Assembly: GCA_026169375.1 (NCBI GenBank)
Contig: JAPFCR010000036.1
Location: 1 to 64,000 of the forward strand
Length of the DNA stretch: 64,000 nucleotides
Reading direction: 5' to 3'
DNA from: Sporosarcina sp.
GTDB taxonomy: Bacteria; Bacillota; Bacilli; Bacillales_A; Planococcaceae
This document shows, piece after piece, positions 43,795 through 54,230 of this stretch; positions within the stretch are counted from its first letter, which is position 1, and every line of letters starts with the position of its first letter. A program made the position numbers and the translations under genes. Below the pieces are notes generated by a model. The model was given only the letters and a program-made list of their open reading frames with translations, was not told the origin of the DNA and did not search any database.

Positions 43795-45000
43795 TCATAT
43801 CTGCTCAAACAAGCTAAACATTGGCACCATAATCGCGAGGACAATCGTTCCAACAACAACTGCGAGTAACACGATCATAATCGGCTCAATCAGCGACTTA
43901 AGTGTTTCGACTGACCGGTCTACATCATCTTCATAAAAATCGGCCACTTTTTCTAACATATAGTCCAGTTGACCAGTTCTTTCACCGATTCCAATCATTT
44001 GCGTAACAAGTGGTGGAAAGAGCCAGCTTTTTTCAAGTGGACCTGATAATGTATTTCCACCTTCTAGACTACTTCTCGCTTCTAAGATTACTTTTCCAAT
44101 GAGCGGGTTATTTACGACGCGTTCAACAATTGTTAAGGCTTGTAATATTGGAACAGAGCTACTCACAAGTGAAGACAACGTTCGTGTCATTTGTGCAATT
44201 GTTGATTTTTGAAGCAAGCTTCCAAAAATTGGCATGCGGAATAAAAAATAATGTAAGCCAATCTTAAACTGTTGATTATTTTTATAAAGAAAGCGAAGTG
44301 TAATAGGAACAACGATTCCAATAAGTAATATTAACCACCACAAAGATTGGACACCGCCACTGATGCCAAGAACAAAAAGTGTAATCCAAGGTAATTCGGC
44401 ACCCATATCTTCAAACATATCTGCGAACTGCGGTACAATCGTAACGAGTAAGCCGATTGCAACAACGAGAATGACTACGAGTAGAACAGCTGGATACATG
44501 AGTGTCGATTGAACACTTTTTTTCAATCGATTTTGCTTTTCATAATACGTTGCAAGCCGTTCTAATGTCGCATCTAAGTTTCCAGTTGCTTCTCCTACGC
44601 GCATCATATTGATAAAGAGTGGCGGGAATAGTTTATCGTTATGACTTGCTGCTTCTGAAAATGCCGTACCAGACCGCACTTCTTCTTCTATTTGAAACAA
44701 CGCATTTTTCAGTGGTTTACTCGTTGTTTGGTGCGCTAAAATATTCGTTGCATCTACAATCGTAATGCCTGCCCGAATAAGTGTTGAAAACTGACGTAAA
44801 TAGACGACAAAATCTTCTGATTTTAAGCGACTTCCAATTGTAAATTCTTTATGCAAAATACTTGTTGATTCACTTACTTCTCTTGGATTAATCCCTCTAT
44901 TTCTTAATTTTGCGATCGCTTCTCTTTCTGAACTTGCTGTAATGGTTCCTTTTTTCATCGTTCCTGAAGACGTTCTACCATTATATTTAAAAACGGGCAT
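43795..45000 (-). CDS. pilC: type II secretion F family inner membrane protein PilC
   Basis: 401 aa; GspF repeats, FVVYLRQFSTLIRAGI. Confidence 0.95.
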   Translation of the reverse strand: MPVFKYNGRTSSGTMKKGTITASSEREAIAKLRNRGINPREVSESTSILHKEFTIGSRLKSEDFVVYLRQFSTLIRAGITIVDATNILAHQTTSKPLKNALFQIEEEVRSGTAFSEAASHNDKLFPPLFINMMRVGEATGNLDATLERLATYYEKQNRLKKSVQSTLMYPAVLLVVILVVAIGLLVTIVPQFADMFEDMGAELPWITLFVLGISGGVQSLWWLILLIGIVVPITLRFLYKNNQQFKIGLHYFLFRMPIFGSLLQKSTIAQMTRTLSSLVSSSVPILQALTIVERVVNNPLIGKVILEARSSLEGGNTLSGPLEKSWLFPPLVTQMIGIGERTGQLDYMLEKVADFYEDDVDRSVETLKSLIEPIMIVLLAVVVGTIVLAIMVPMFSLFEQI

Positions 45001-46049
45001 TAGAAATCTCCTTCAGCCAAATGAGGTTTTGCATCATCGTAAAGAATTTCGTCACGTGAGAGCAAGTGTTGAATGGATGTTTCGAGTGTATGCATGCCTA
45101 AGTCTCTACTTGACTGCATGACGTTTTGAATTTGATGAATTTTTTCAGATCGAATTAAATTGGCAATGGCAGGCACTTGTACTAAGATTTCAGTCGCCGC
45201 AACTCTTCCATTTCCATCCGTTCTAACAAAGAGTCGCTGAGAAACAATGCCCTGTAATACGTTTGCAATTTGTATGCGTATTTGATTTTGTTGATGCGGT
45301 GGGAAAACGTCTATGATTCTATCAATCGTCGTCACCGCACTACTCGTATGAAGCGTCGCTAATACTAAGTGACCGGTTTCTGCCGCTGTAATCGCGGTTG
45401 AAATCGTTTCTAAGTCACGCATTTCCCCGACAAGAATGACTTCTGGGTCTTGCCGAAGTGCCGCACGAAGTCCATTGGCGAAACTATTCGTATCCGTTCC
45501 CACTTCCCTTTGATTGACAATCGAACGATTATGTTCATGTAAATACTCAATCGGATCTTCAAGTGTAATAATATGTTTTGCATATTTTTTATTAATATAG
45601 TCAATCATCGCTGCTAATGTTGTTGATTTACCTGAACCAGTAGGCCCTGTCACTAAAATAAGGCCCTGTGGCTTTTCAGCCAAGTCATATAAAACTTCAG
45701 GCATATTTAACTGTTCAATCGTTGGAATCGAACTTGAAATAAGTCGCGCTGCGATTGAAACTTCTCCGCGTTGGTGAAAAGCGTTCACACGAAAACGGCA
45801 AATGTCTTTTAGTGAATAGTTAAAATCCGTTTCCCCTTTTTCTTTAAACTCTTCTTTTTTACCATCGGGAAGAATCGTATTGACCATGTCAACAAGTTCT
45901 TCTGACGTATATATTTCATCCGTCAATCTTCTTAACATACCGTCAATTCTAAAGACAGCGGGTATGCCGAAAGAAAGATGTAAATCTGATGCGTCTTTTT
46001 CATATGCTTTTGTTAATAATTGAATGATTGTTGATGACATTTTCTTCAC
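45000..46049 (-). CDS. pilT: type IV pilus retraction ATPase PilT
   Basis: 349 aa; GPTGSGKSTTLA; DPEVILVGEMRDLETISTAITAAETGHLV typical of PilT. Confidence 0.94.
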   Translation of the reverse strand: MKKMSSTIIQLLTKAYEKDASDLHLSFGIPAVFRIDGMLRRLTDEIYTSEELVDMVNTILPDGKKEEFKEKGETDFNYSLKDICRFRVNAFHQRGEVSIAARLISSSIPTIEQLNMPEVLYDLAEKPQGLILVTGPTGSGKSTTLAAMIDYINKKYAKHIITLEDPIEYLHEHNRSIVNQREVGTDTNSFANGLRAALRQDPEVILVGEMRDLETISTAITAAETGHLVLATLHTSSAVTTIDRIIDVFPPHQQNQIRIQIANVLQGIVSQRLFVRTDGNGRVAATEILVQVPAIANLIRSEKIHQIQNVMQSSRDLGMHTLETSIQHLLSRDEILYDDAKPHLAEGDF

Positions 46050-46052
46050 TTC

Positions 46053-47717
46053 CTACTCAGATGTTGCGACACGTAACACTTCTTCAATCGTCGTTAATCC
46101 AGCGACGACTTTTGCTAATCCGTCTTCTAACAACGTATGGTCTCCTTGCTCCCGCGCAACTTCTCGAATATTCATACTGCTGTTTTCTAGTAAAATCTGT
46201 TTTCGAATTTTTTCACTGACAACGAGCACTTCATGAATCGCCAAACGTCCTCTGTAGCCCGTATGATTACAAGAAGGACAACCAGCTCCGCGCATGACTT
46301 CTGTTACGTCTAGTCCGTAATCCGTGAAAATTTGCGTTTCATATTCTGTTGGCGTTGTGAGCGTACCGCAGTCACGGCAAATACGACGGACGAGCCGCTG
46401 GGCAATGACGCCAACTAATGAAGGTGATAGTAGAAAGGGTTCCACACCCATATCTGTTAATCTCGAAATCGATTCCGCCGCGCTATTCGTATGAAGTGTA
46501 CTTAACACGAGATGCCCAGTTAAAGAAGAACGAATCGCAATTTCAGCGGTTTCCATATCTCGAATTTCACCAATCATAATGACATCCGGGTCTTGACGTA
46601 AAATTGACCGTAAGCCTGTCGCAAAAGACAAACCAACTTCTTCTCGCACTTGAATTTGGTTAATGCCAGAAAGTTGATACTCAACCGGATCTTCTACAGT
46701 AATAATATTAATCGATTCATCATTTAAATGATTCAGTGCTGCATAAAGTGTTGAAGATTTACCTGAACCCGTCGGCCCTGTTACGAGCACAATGCCATTA
46801 GGTTTTTTTAACATAGTTTGGAATTTCTTCAAATTTTCTGCTGAAAATCCAAGTACTTCTAAATTACTTAACGTACTACTTAAATCGAGGACACGCATGA
46901 CGATTTTCTCTCCGTAAATCGTCGGTAATGTAGAAAGTCGAATATCAATCGGTTTAAAATTAATCACGGATTGAATCCGACCATCTTGTGGCACGCGACT
47001 TTCTGTAATATTTAAGTCACCCATAATTTTAATACGTGCAGTAATAATGTTTTGCATATTTTTAGGAAGTGAACGTTCATCTCGTAACACACCGTCAATT
47101 CGGTAACGTACTTTTAGTTCCGTTTCCCCGGGATCGAAGTGAATATCACTCGCACGCTGGGCAACCGCATTTGCGATAATTTGGTTTACCAGTCTTACAA
47201 TCGGTGAATCTTCATCGGTAATTTGATTTTCATCTTCCAGTTCGGTTGGCATTAAATCATCTAATGCTTCGTCCATCGACTCTTGTAAATCATAGAATTT
47301 TGTAATCGTACGATAGACATCGTCTTTTGCCGCAATACTCGTTTCAATTTGACAACCTGTCGCCATTCGTAATTCTTCAATCGCAAAATAGTCCATCGGG
47401 TCTGCCATCGCAACGAGTAATTTATTGCGGTCACGACGAATCGGCATTAAATTTGCACGTTTTGCTAATTCTTTTGGCACCAACTGAATCAGTTCAGGGT
47501 CGATTGAATATTGGTTTAAATTGACGTGCGGAATGCCAAGTTGAAACTCTAGCACTTCAATCAGTTGTTGTTCTGTAATAAGCTCTCGACTAATTAAATA
47601 GTCTCCTAGTTTTTCTTCATAGCTTTTATTTTTAAGCGCATCTTCTAATTGTTCGGGTTCTAAAACATTTGCTTCAATGAGTAAATCCCCTAAACGTTTT
47701 CGGTTATGAACAGCCAC
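46053..47717 (-). CDS. pilB: type IV pilus extension ATPase PilB with MshEN-like N-terminus
   Basis: 554 aa; GPTGSGKSSTLY; zinc motif CRDC...CPSC; RLGDLLIEANVLEPEQLEDALKNK-SYEE-KLGDYLISRELITEQQLIEVLEFQ. Confidence 0.95.
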   Translation of the reverse strand: MAVHNRKRLGDLLIEANVLEPEQLEDALKNKSYEEKLGDYLISRELITEQQLIEVLEFQLGIPHVNLNQYSIDPELIQLVPKELAKRANLMPIRRDRNKLLVAMADPMDYFAIEELRMATGCQIETSIAAKDDVYRTITKFYDLQESMDEALDDLMPTELEDENQITDEDSPIVRLVNQIIANAVAQRASDIHFDPGETELKVRYRIDGVLRDERSLPKNMQNIITARIKIMGDLNITESRVPQDGRIQSVINFKPIDIRLSTLPTIYGEKIVMRVLDLSSTLSNLEVLGFSAENLKKFQTMLKKPNGIVLVTGPTGSGKSSTLYAALNHLNDESINIITVEDPVEYQLSGINQIQVREEVGLSFATGLRSILRQDPDVIMIGEIRDMETAEIAIRSSLTGHLVLSTLHTNSAAESISRLTDMGVEPFLLSPSLVGVIAQRLVRRICRDCGTLTTPTEYETQIFTDYGLDVTEVMRGAGCPSCNHTGYRGRLAIHEVLVVSEKIRKQILLENSSMNIREVAREQGDHTLLEDGLAKVVAGLTTIEEVLRVATSE

Positions 47718-47735
47718 TTCCCCACTTCCTTCCCT

Positions 47736-49076
47736 TTAGGCATTTGGGTCGTAAATCACATTGCCGCCTTTATCATATATAATCTCTTCTTGCGCATCGT
47801 TTTCTACATTTTCAGGATTGTTGTTATTGTCTTTGTTCTCATTAGAATTCTTTCCCTGACTGCCGCTGTCATTAGGACTACTTGAATCATCGGAGTCGCT
47901 TGAGTCACTGTCCTCGGAGTTGGAATCATTAGTGATCTCTTCTCGTGAAGAAACTTCAATCACTTTATGAACAGGCGCATAGAAGTCCCTACTCACTTCC
48001 TCATCTGCATCATACGACTCATCTTGAAGCGTACGGTAAACCGTCACGCGATAACCAACCTTACCTTGTTCCACGACTTTCGATTGGTTATTTTTTAACT
48101 TTGACGATAATCGGTAAATCGTTTTGGGCTCTACTTTTGTTTCAATCACTGAATAAGTCACTTTTTTCGCATTTTTTAATGTATACAGTTCTATTAATAG
48201 ATTGTTATTTTCAATTTTGGCATTGAACAACATGGGAGAATTACCATTATTTTGAAACGCAAAATCTTTTTGTAGCCTTTGACTAACATCTACTTCAATC
48301 CCAGGTTGTAAATAGTTTGGGATTTTATTTTGAGAATGCCTTTCAAGAATTGTCGTTTCTGCTTGTAACACGACGCTATACAGAACAGATGAAAAAAATC
48401 GTCTCGCTTCTATATCTATTGCCCCTGTGATTTCTTTTGTTCTTTCTAAAAACGAAAAAGTTTCATTTTGAGACAAAACCATGCCATCCAGCATCGCAAC
48501 GAGTGCTGATAAACTCGTACGACTTTTTGGAATTTGTTGGATTTCAAATGCTTTCCGGTCCATCAAGTCTTTTGTTATGTCTTTTTCGACTGGTTCAACA
48601 TGATTCGTTTGTAAATAGCGTGCATGGTTTGCAATTGCTGCTCGCGTTTCTTTAATTTGAAAGAAAGGATTTTCCCTTAATAATGGATCAATATCATCCG
48701 ACACTTCAATACTTAATGGGAGATGAATCACTTCTCTTTTTTTCCAAGGCTTATACCAAGGGGCTTTACTTTCCTTTAAGTACGTTTTGACAGTTTCTTT
48801 AATATTAAAATGAATCATTTCCGTTGGAATTTCCATAGAACCCGACTGTCCTTTTATAAGGATTGGATGGTTCTTCCATTCAGCTATAGCCTTTGCAAGC
48901 ACGCTTTGAATGTCCGATTCCTTTTTCACGGTAATGGCAACGCCACCAATTGTAGCGTTTTTATTGTTGTTTTCAGCCATCCCTATTGTAGTGGGGAGCA
49001 CAAGTTGCACTAACAGTAAAAATATTAATCCAATGCCTATCCCGCGAAAATTGTCATGCTTAAGCTTCATACACAC
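47736..49076 (-). CDS. secreted VanW-like protein
   Basis: Signal/TM, VanW-like FSFLERTKEITG...QPGIEVDVSQRLQKDFAFQN, Ser/Asp/Asn-rich C-terminus; upstream of pilB in the same direction. Confidence 0.7.
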   Translation of the reverse strand: MCMKLKHDNFRGIGIGLIFLLLVQLVLPTTIGMAENNNKNATIGGVAITVKKESDIQSVLAKAIAEWKNHPILIKGQSGSMEIPTEMIHFNIKETVKTYLKESKAPWYKPWKKREVIHLPLSIEVSDDIDPLLRENPFFQIKETRAAIANHARYLQTNHVEPVEKDITKDLMDRKAFEIQQIPKSRTSLSALVAMLDGMVLSQNETFSFLERTKEITGAIDIEARRFFSSVLYSVVLQAETTILERHSQNKIPNYLQPGIEVDVSQRLQKDFAFQNNGNSPMLFNAKIENNNLLIELYTLKNAKKVTYSVIETKVEPKTIYRLSSKLKNNQSKVVEQGKVGYRVTVYRTLQDESYDADEEVSRDFYAPVHKVIEVSSREEITNDSNSEDSDSSDSDDSSSPNDSGSQGKNSNENKDNNNNPENVENDAQEEIIYDKGGNVIYDPNA

Positions 49077-49289
49077 TCCCTACCTTCAACTCATTCTGCA
49101 TAGCACTAAAGATTCATATATTTCATGTGTAAAGTTTAGTTTTCGTATATAATTATTTCCAACTAACTACTATAGACTCAATTCTATACGAATCTTATAG
49201 GACAATCAAATTATTTTGATCAAGAATCACCCTTTTATACTTATCTATGTAATCTCTTTGATTTATTCGTAAGATTCAGCCTTAACCTA

Positions 49290-49330
49290 AAAAATGTCTA
49301 ACAGTCATCACTTTGACCCATTAGACATTC
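49290..49330 (-). terminator. terminator after GGDEF gene
   Basis: Minus strand AATGTCTAATGGGTCAAAGTGATGACTGTTAGACATTTTTT. Confidence 0.75.
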
Positions 49331-49339
49331 TATCTATTT

Positions 49340-51055
49340 TTAATCTGATGAACTTCCAAAAACACCAACTCGATTCCGCCCTGCTTGTTTACCGTCGATA
49401 TAAAGCGCACGGTCTGCATTTCGAATTAACTCCCTTGCTGAAAGCGCATCATCAGGCATCGTCGCAACACCTAAACTAATCGTTATTTGCACATCAATCG
49501 GCGCTGGACCCTGTTCAAGATCAGATGTAATGGAAAATAATGCATGTTCGACTTCTTTCCGAATCGCCTCTGCAATTTCCGTCGCCTCTTCCTTAGAACA
49601 ATTTGGAAAAACCATCACAAACTCTTCCCCGCCGTACCTAGCGAGCATATCTTGTTCTTTTTGATAACTTTGTAAAATATCCGCGAGCCTGATCAATATG
49701 ATATTACCATTTTCATGCCCATATGTATCATTCACTTTCTTAAAAAAGTCAATATCTAAAATCACAACGGATACGCACTCTATTTTCCCAGCATAAAAAC
49801 GAGCGGCTGTTTCTTCCATTTTCCGGTCTAAATAGCGATAATTGTGTAACTTCGTTAACCCACATCTTTCACTTTTATTTAACACTTGCTCAAAATGCCT
49901 TGCTTTTTCTAAAGAGACCGCAAAATAATTTGTCAAAATCTCTAAAATTTTAATATCTTCATTTTTAAAGGCATTTTTACGTTTAGACGTTAAGATTAAA
50001 AATCCTTCCGTTCTACTATCACGAATAATAGGGAGACTCATAACCGTTTGAACTTGTTCTTCAAATATAATATTCTTTAACTGCTTCACTTCTTTAGAGT
50101 TTGAGAAAATCTTTGTTTTTAGTAAATTAAGCCCATCATTTTCTTCTTTACCTTGCGTAAAAGTGATTTTTGTTACTAGTTTAGTCATTTCTCCAGATTC
50201 AATACCGACCAGTGGAATTAACGCTCTTCCACTCCTTAGATCAACTACATATCCATCGTCAAAAGGGAGTATCCCCCTTAACTTATCAAGAAATGTGTTC
50301 AATACTTCATTAAATAAAAGCTGATTTGCTAAATCTCGTCCTATTTCCGTCGCATAGGCTAATTGTTTTTGTCTATGATTCGAATCATTATACTGTCGAA
50401 TCGTGATTAACAGCGTAAGAATAGGAATCCCAATGAGTAAAATCGATTTATTCCCTAAATAGGCGTTTAAAAAGTACAAGGCAACACTCATCGGTACCAT
50501 GACTACCGTAGACAGATAATCCCAAATCGCAACTTTAGATAATAAAGAGAACGATTGCCCATTCAATTTAAAATAAAGTTTCATCAATAAACTATTCACA
50601 AACGTATAAGTAGCTGCATAAAGGAAGCCATACAGTAACACGTGTACAAATTCTGCCGAATGAATTTTCCCACCAGCAAGTGTAAATACAAAAGCACTGG
50701 TCAAAGAAGTGATACTAAATATAATTGAATTCGCGAAAAACTTATGACTCAGCGGTAAAGAGGACTTTGCACTAAACAATAAAATGAACATCGCAAATTG
50801 AATGAAAATAAATTCCACAAACATCCCGTACTGCAAAAAAATTGCAAATGTGATCCATCTTTCTAATGAAATAGAAATGCCTCCCATTTGAATTGGGATT
50901 AGCATTGTCACACACATAATTGCGAACAATAAAACAACATATAGCCAATCAATTTCTGTTACCGGAAAGGAATCATAAGCGAATAATGCAATCAATGGAA
51001 ATATGCATAGCCATACAATGCCAATTCGAATTTGATTTGTTTTAGACGTCATCAT
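49340..51055 (-). CDS. membrane GAF-GGDEF diguanylate cyclase
   Basis: 571 aa; multiple TM, GAF-like region, ARYGGEEFVMVFP; I-site position reads KEQD. Confidence 0.93.
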   Translation of the reverse strand: MMTSKTNQIRIGIVWLCIFPLIALFAYDSFPVTEIDWLYVVLLFAIMCVTMLIPIQMGGISISLERWITFAIFLQYGMFVEFIFIQFAMFILLFSAKSSLPLSHKFFANSIIFSITSLTSAFVFTLAGGKIHSAEFVHVLLYGFLYAATYTFVNSLLMKLYFKLNGQSFSLLSKVAIWDYLSTVVMVPMSVALYFLNAYLGNKSILLIGIPILTLLITIRQYNDSNHRQKQLAYATEIGRDLANQLLFNEVLNTFLDKLRGILPFDDGYVVDLRSGRALIPLVGIESGEMTKLVTKITFTQGKEENDGLNLLKTKIFSNSKEVKQLKNIIFEEQVQTVMSLPIIRDSRTEGFLILTSKRKNAFKNEDIKILEILTNYFAVSLEKARHFEQVLNKSERCGLTKLHNYRYLDRKMEETAARFYAGKIECVSVVILDIDFFKKVNDTYGHENGNIILIRLADILQSYQKEQDMLARYGGEEFVMVFPNCSKEEATEIAEAIRKEVEHALFSITSDLEQGPAPIDVQITISLGVATMPDDALSARELIRNADRALYIDGKQAGRNRVGVFGSSSD

Positions 51056-51075
51056 TTCGCTTCTTCCTTTCCATT

Positions 51076-52791
51076 TTATTTAATATAACTAGCTACTCGG
51101 TTACGACCTGCTCGTTTTGCACCTAAATAGAGCGCGCGATCCGCATTCCGAACGAGTGAATTCAATTCGTCAGTATCTTCAGGAATGGTTGACACACCAA
51201 TGCTAACTGTAATGGAAACATCAATTGCTTTTCCTAAACGCCCTAAGTCTTGCGTCACTGTAAATTGATAGGCTTCAATCATTTTCCTTACCAACTCGCC
51301 GAATTGCATTCCTTCTTCTTTTGAAAAATTCGGTAAAATGTAAACAAACTCTTCCCCGCCGTATCGTCCGACAATTCCATTTTGCGGAGTTCGGCTTTCG
51401 AGGAGCTTCGCAAGTTCGATTAAAATTTCATTTCCACTTTCATGTCCGTACGTATCGTTAACATTTTTAAAATAATCAATATCCAACATTAACACAGTGA
51501 GTGCATCAATATTCCCTTGCTTAAATCGATTAAATTCAAACATTAAACGTTCTTCTAAATAATTATAATTATATAAAGATGTTAGCCCACAACGCTCGCT
51601 TTGTTTAATCGTTCGTTCAACACTTCGGGTACGAATAACCGAAACCGTGAAGTAAGAACATAAAATATCGGCGATTTGCAATTGGTATTTTTCAAATGCA
51701 TTTTTACGCTTAGAAGCAACCGCGAGAACCCCAGTCACTTCTTGATCTCTTAAAATGGGAATCGCAAACATACTTTCCATACCTGGGTGACTATAGTCTT
51801 CTGACAAATCCGCCCAGTCATTCCTTTTTGTGTAAATAAATGATTTCTTTTCTTTCAGCAAAGCGTCAGTAATACTTTCCGATAAAACCAATTGTTTCGT
51901 TTCTAATTTTTGAAACTGACCATTCTCAAAAATCCGTAACGGTTCCAACCAATCTTCGCTGTAATCATACAAATAAGTAAAATCGGCTTCGAACATTCGA
52001 GCGACACTTTCAACAAACTCATCAATCACTGCATTTTCCGTTGTATTATGAGAAATCCTTTGTCCAATTGCACTCGCTTGTTCTAATGCTTGATTAATCT
52101 TCTTAGTATTCGTATATCGTCTAATGACGCTAACTAAAAAGAAAAATGGAATGCCTAGTAGCAGGAAAGACCCTACTCCGATGAAATTCAATAAAAAATA
52201 CAAGGTTAATATGAATGGCGATATTAAAAATATAATCATAGTTTCTATTAAAATCCATCTAAAGAAACTATTTTGCAAGCGTTTCCGGATTTTATAATAG
52301 ACCGAATAAATGAGTATATACATAATTCTTTGTGTCAGTTGATAAACAATGACTGCAGCAACTAATGGCCAAAAATCCATCATCCCAATTTCTCCACCGA
52401 CCAAATGGAATGTTGCCGCTGACACAAGTGAAATGAAAAAGAATACGAGTGTTGCAAATAAGAACTTTGATGCTTCAAACTTTTGCTTCCTATTTGAAAA
52501 TAGTATTGTCCACACAATCACTTGCATGGCAATAATTTCTATTAAAAGACCATATAATAAAAATGCAGGCACAGTTATCCATAAAGTTAAGTAAACAGGC
52601 TTTCCGTTCAAATTCACAGGAAAAAGTGCAGATAAAAATGAAAGTAAAATAATTATAATGAAATACAGCCAATCTAAATGGCTCGGCCAATGATGAACGG
52701 CAAGATAAATTATGACTGGAGGGATGATCAAAAGCCAAATGATTAATAAATGAATCGTTTTATTTTTCCATATATACACGCTCTCATCCAC
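51076..52791 (-). CDS. membrane GAF-GGDEF diguanylate cyclase (paralog)
   Basis: 571 aa; same architecture, GRYGGEEFVYILP; shared SKRKNAF and SERCGLT segments. Confidence 0.93.
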   Translation of the reverse strand: MDESVYIWKNKTIHLLIIWLLIIPPVIIYLAVHHWPSHLDWLYFIIIILLSFLSALFPVNLNGKPVYLTLWITVPAFLLYGLLIEIIAMQVIVWTILFSNRKQKFEASKFLFATLVFFFISLVSAATFHLVGGEIGMMDFWPLVAAVIVYQLTQRIMYILIYSVYYKIRKRLQNSFFRWILIETMIIFLISPFILTLYFLLNFIGVGSFLLLGIPFFFLVSVIRRYTNTKKINQALEQASAIGQRISHNTTENAVIDEFVESVARMFEADFTYLYDYSEDWLEPLRIFENGQFQKLETKQLVLSESITDALLKEKKSFIYTKRNDWADLSEDYSHPGMESMFAIPILRDQEVTGVLAVASKRKNAFEKYQLQIADILCSYFTVSVIRTRSVERTIKQSERCGLTSLYNYNYLEERLMFEFNRFKQGNIDALTVLMLDIDYFKNVNDTYGHESGNEILIELAKLLESRTPQNGIVGRYGGEEFVYILPNFSKEEGMQFGELVRKMIEAYQFTVTQDLGRLGKAIDVSITVSIGVSTIPEDTDELNSLVRNADRALYLGAKRAGRNRVASYIK

Positions 52792-52817
52792 CGCCTTCCT
52801 GTAAACTTTATCCCTAT

Positions 52818-54047
52818 TTATTTATCTTTTATTGTAAATGTAAGATCCGCTAGTAAATATAATGACCCAGCGACTATTATCCTTTCACTTTTTTCCTTTG
52901 TTAGTATTATAGACCTACCTATTAATTTTGTCACCTTTTTACTTTCATGTTGACATTGTGCTAGTAACTCCTCCGCTGTTGCTGCATCTGGATGATTAAA
53001 ATGAATAAATGTAAAAGATTTTGCGACTGGAATAAGCGCATCTAATGTACCTTTGATATCTTTTCTTTTTAACATCCCAATCACAAAATTTACTTTTTCT
53101 CCGGGAAACATTTCTTCAATCGTTTTCCTTAAAGCAGTTGCTGCAGCGGGATTATGTGCACCATCTAAAAACACATCTGGATAAATCTCTTCAAAACGAT
53201 GGGGGAGTTGCGTATTAGCTAATGCTTGTTGGACGAGCGCTTCTTTGAGTGTAACTCCACCTACTAATAGCGCTTCAATCGCGACACTCGAATTTATCCT
53301 TTGATGGGTACCTTTCATTTTACGTTCAGGCAATGTGAACGTTGCTTCTCCTTTAAAAACATCCTCCTCTTTTTGTGTTATCCCAAAATCTTCTCCGTAC
53401 ACTTTTATGAGCGAATCATTTTTTTGTGCGGTCTTCTTTGCAATATGTAAGGCATCACTAGGTAAATTGCCAACAACGACAGGTATTTCTTTTTTAATAA
53501 TTCCTGCTTTGTGTGTCGTAATTTCTTCTATTGTTGTTCCTAAAAATTGTGTATGATCGAGCGCAATTGAAGTAATGACAGATACAATTGGAGTTATTAC
53601 ATTTGTACTATCTAGTAATCCTCCCATTCCCGTTTCCAGTAAAATATAATCAGGCGCTAAATCTTTTAAAACAAGAAAGGCAATGACTGTCAACAATTCG
53701 AAATCCGTTAACGTCCCACTCAAATGATGACTGTTCAGTTGCCAAAAGGCTCTATCAATCTGATCGGGTGTGATATTTTCTCCGTTATATCGAATTTGAT
53801 CGTGGATATCTTTAATCGCCGGCGAAGTAAATGAGCCTGTCTTATAGCCGTGCGCTTGTATAATAGCTTCCATTAATTGAATAGTTGAACCTTTTCCATT
53901 CGTCCCGCTCACGTGAATGACTTTCAATGCTTTTTCAGGATGCTCTAGTATTTGGAGCGCTTTTTCAATTGCATCTAAGCCAGGTTTAATCGTTCTGTCA
54001 CTTTCAAAATGCCAACGCTTTTTATATTCATTTAATTTTGGAATCAT
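52818..54047 (-). CDS. folC: folylpolyglutamate/dihydrofolate synthase
   Basis: 409 aa; HVSGTNGKGST, DGAHNPAA. Confidence 0.96.
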   Translation of the reverse strand: MIPKLNEYKKRWHFESDRTIKPGLDAIEKALQILEHPEKALKVIHVSGTNGKGSTIQLMEAIIQAHGYKTGSFTSPAIKDIHDQIRYNGENITPDQIDRAFWQLNSHHLSGTLTDFELLTVIAFLVLKDLAPDYILLETGMGGLLDSTNVITPIVSVITSIALDHTQFLGTTIEEITTHKAGIIKKEIPVVVGNLPSDALHIAKKTAQKNDSLIKVYGEDFGITQKEEDVFKGEATFTLPERKMKGTHQRINSSVAIEALLVGGVTLKEALVQQALANTQLPHRFEEIYPDVFLDGAHNPAAATALRKTIEEMFPGEKVNFVIGMLKRKDIKGTLDALIPVAKSFTFIHFNHPDAATAEELLAQCQHESKKVTKLIGRSIILTKEKSERIIVAGSLYLLADLTFTIKDK

Positions 54048-54081
54048 TTCTAGTCCTCCGTATGGTAAAATAATATGTAGT

Positions 54082-54205
54082 CAATCACGCCGCGGCGTAA
54101 TTGTGTTCAGATTTTTTCGGGCAATCCCGAAATTTTTCCTTTGTAATACATTTCGGCATTCAGCCCATCACTTATAAGCTTGGGACTGTTGCTGAATTAA
54201 GTTAA
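54082..54205. repeat. dispersed structured intergenic repeat, copy 3 (divergent)
   Basis: Shares CAATCACGCCGCGGCGT with copy 2 5' end and TTTCGGCATTC...TGCTGAATTAAGTTAA 3' end; hairpin TTTCGGG-CAAT-CCCGAAA at the equivalent position. Confidence 0.75.
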
Positions 54206-54230
54206 AGTATAACATGACCGGGGGAATAGC

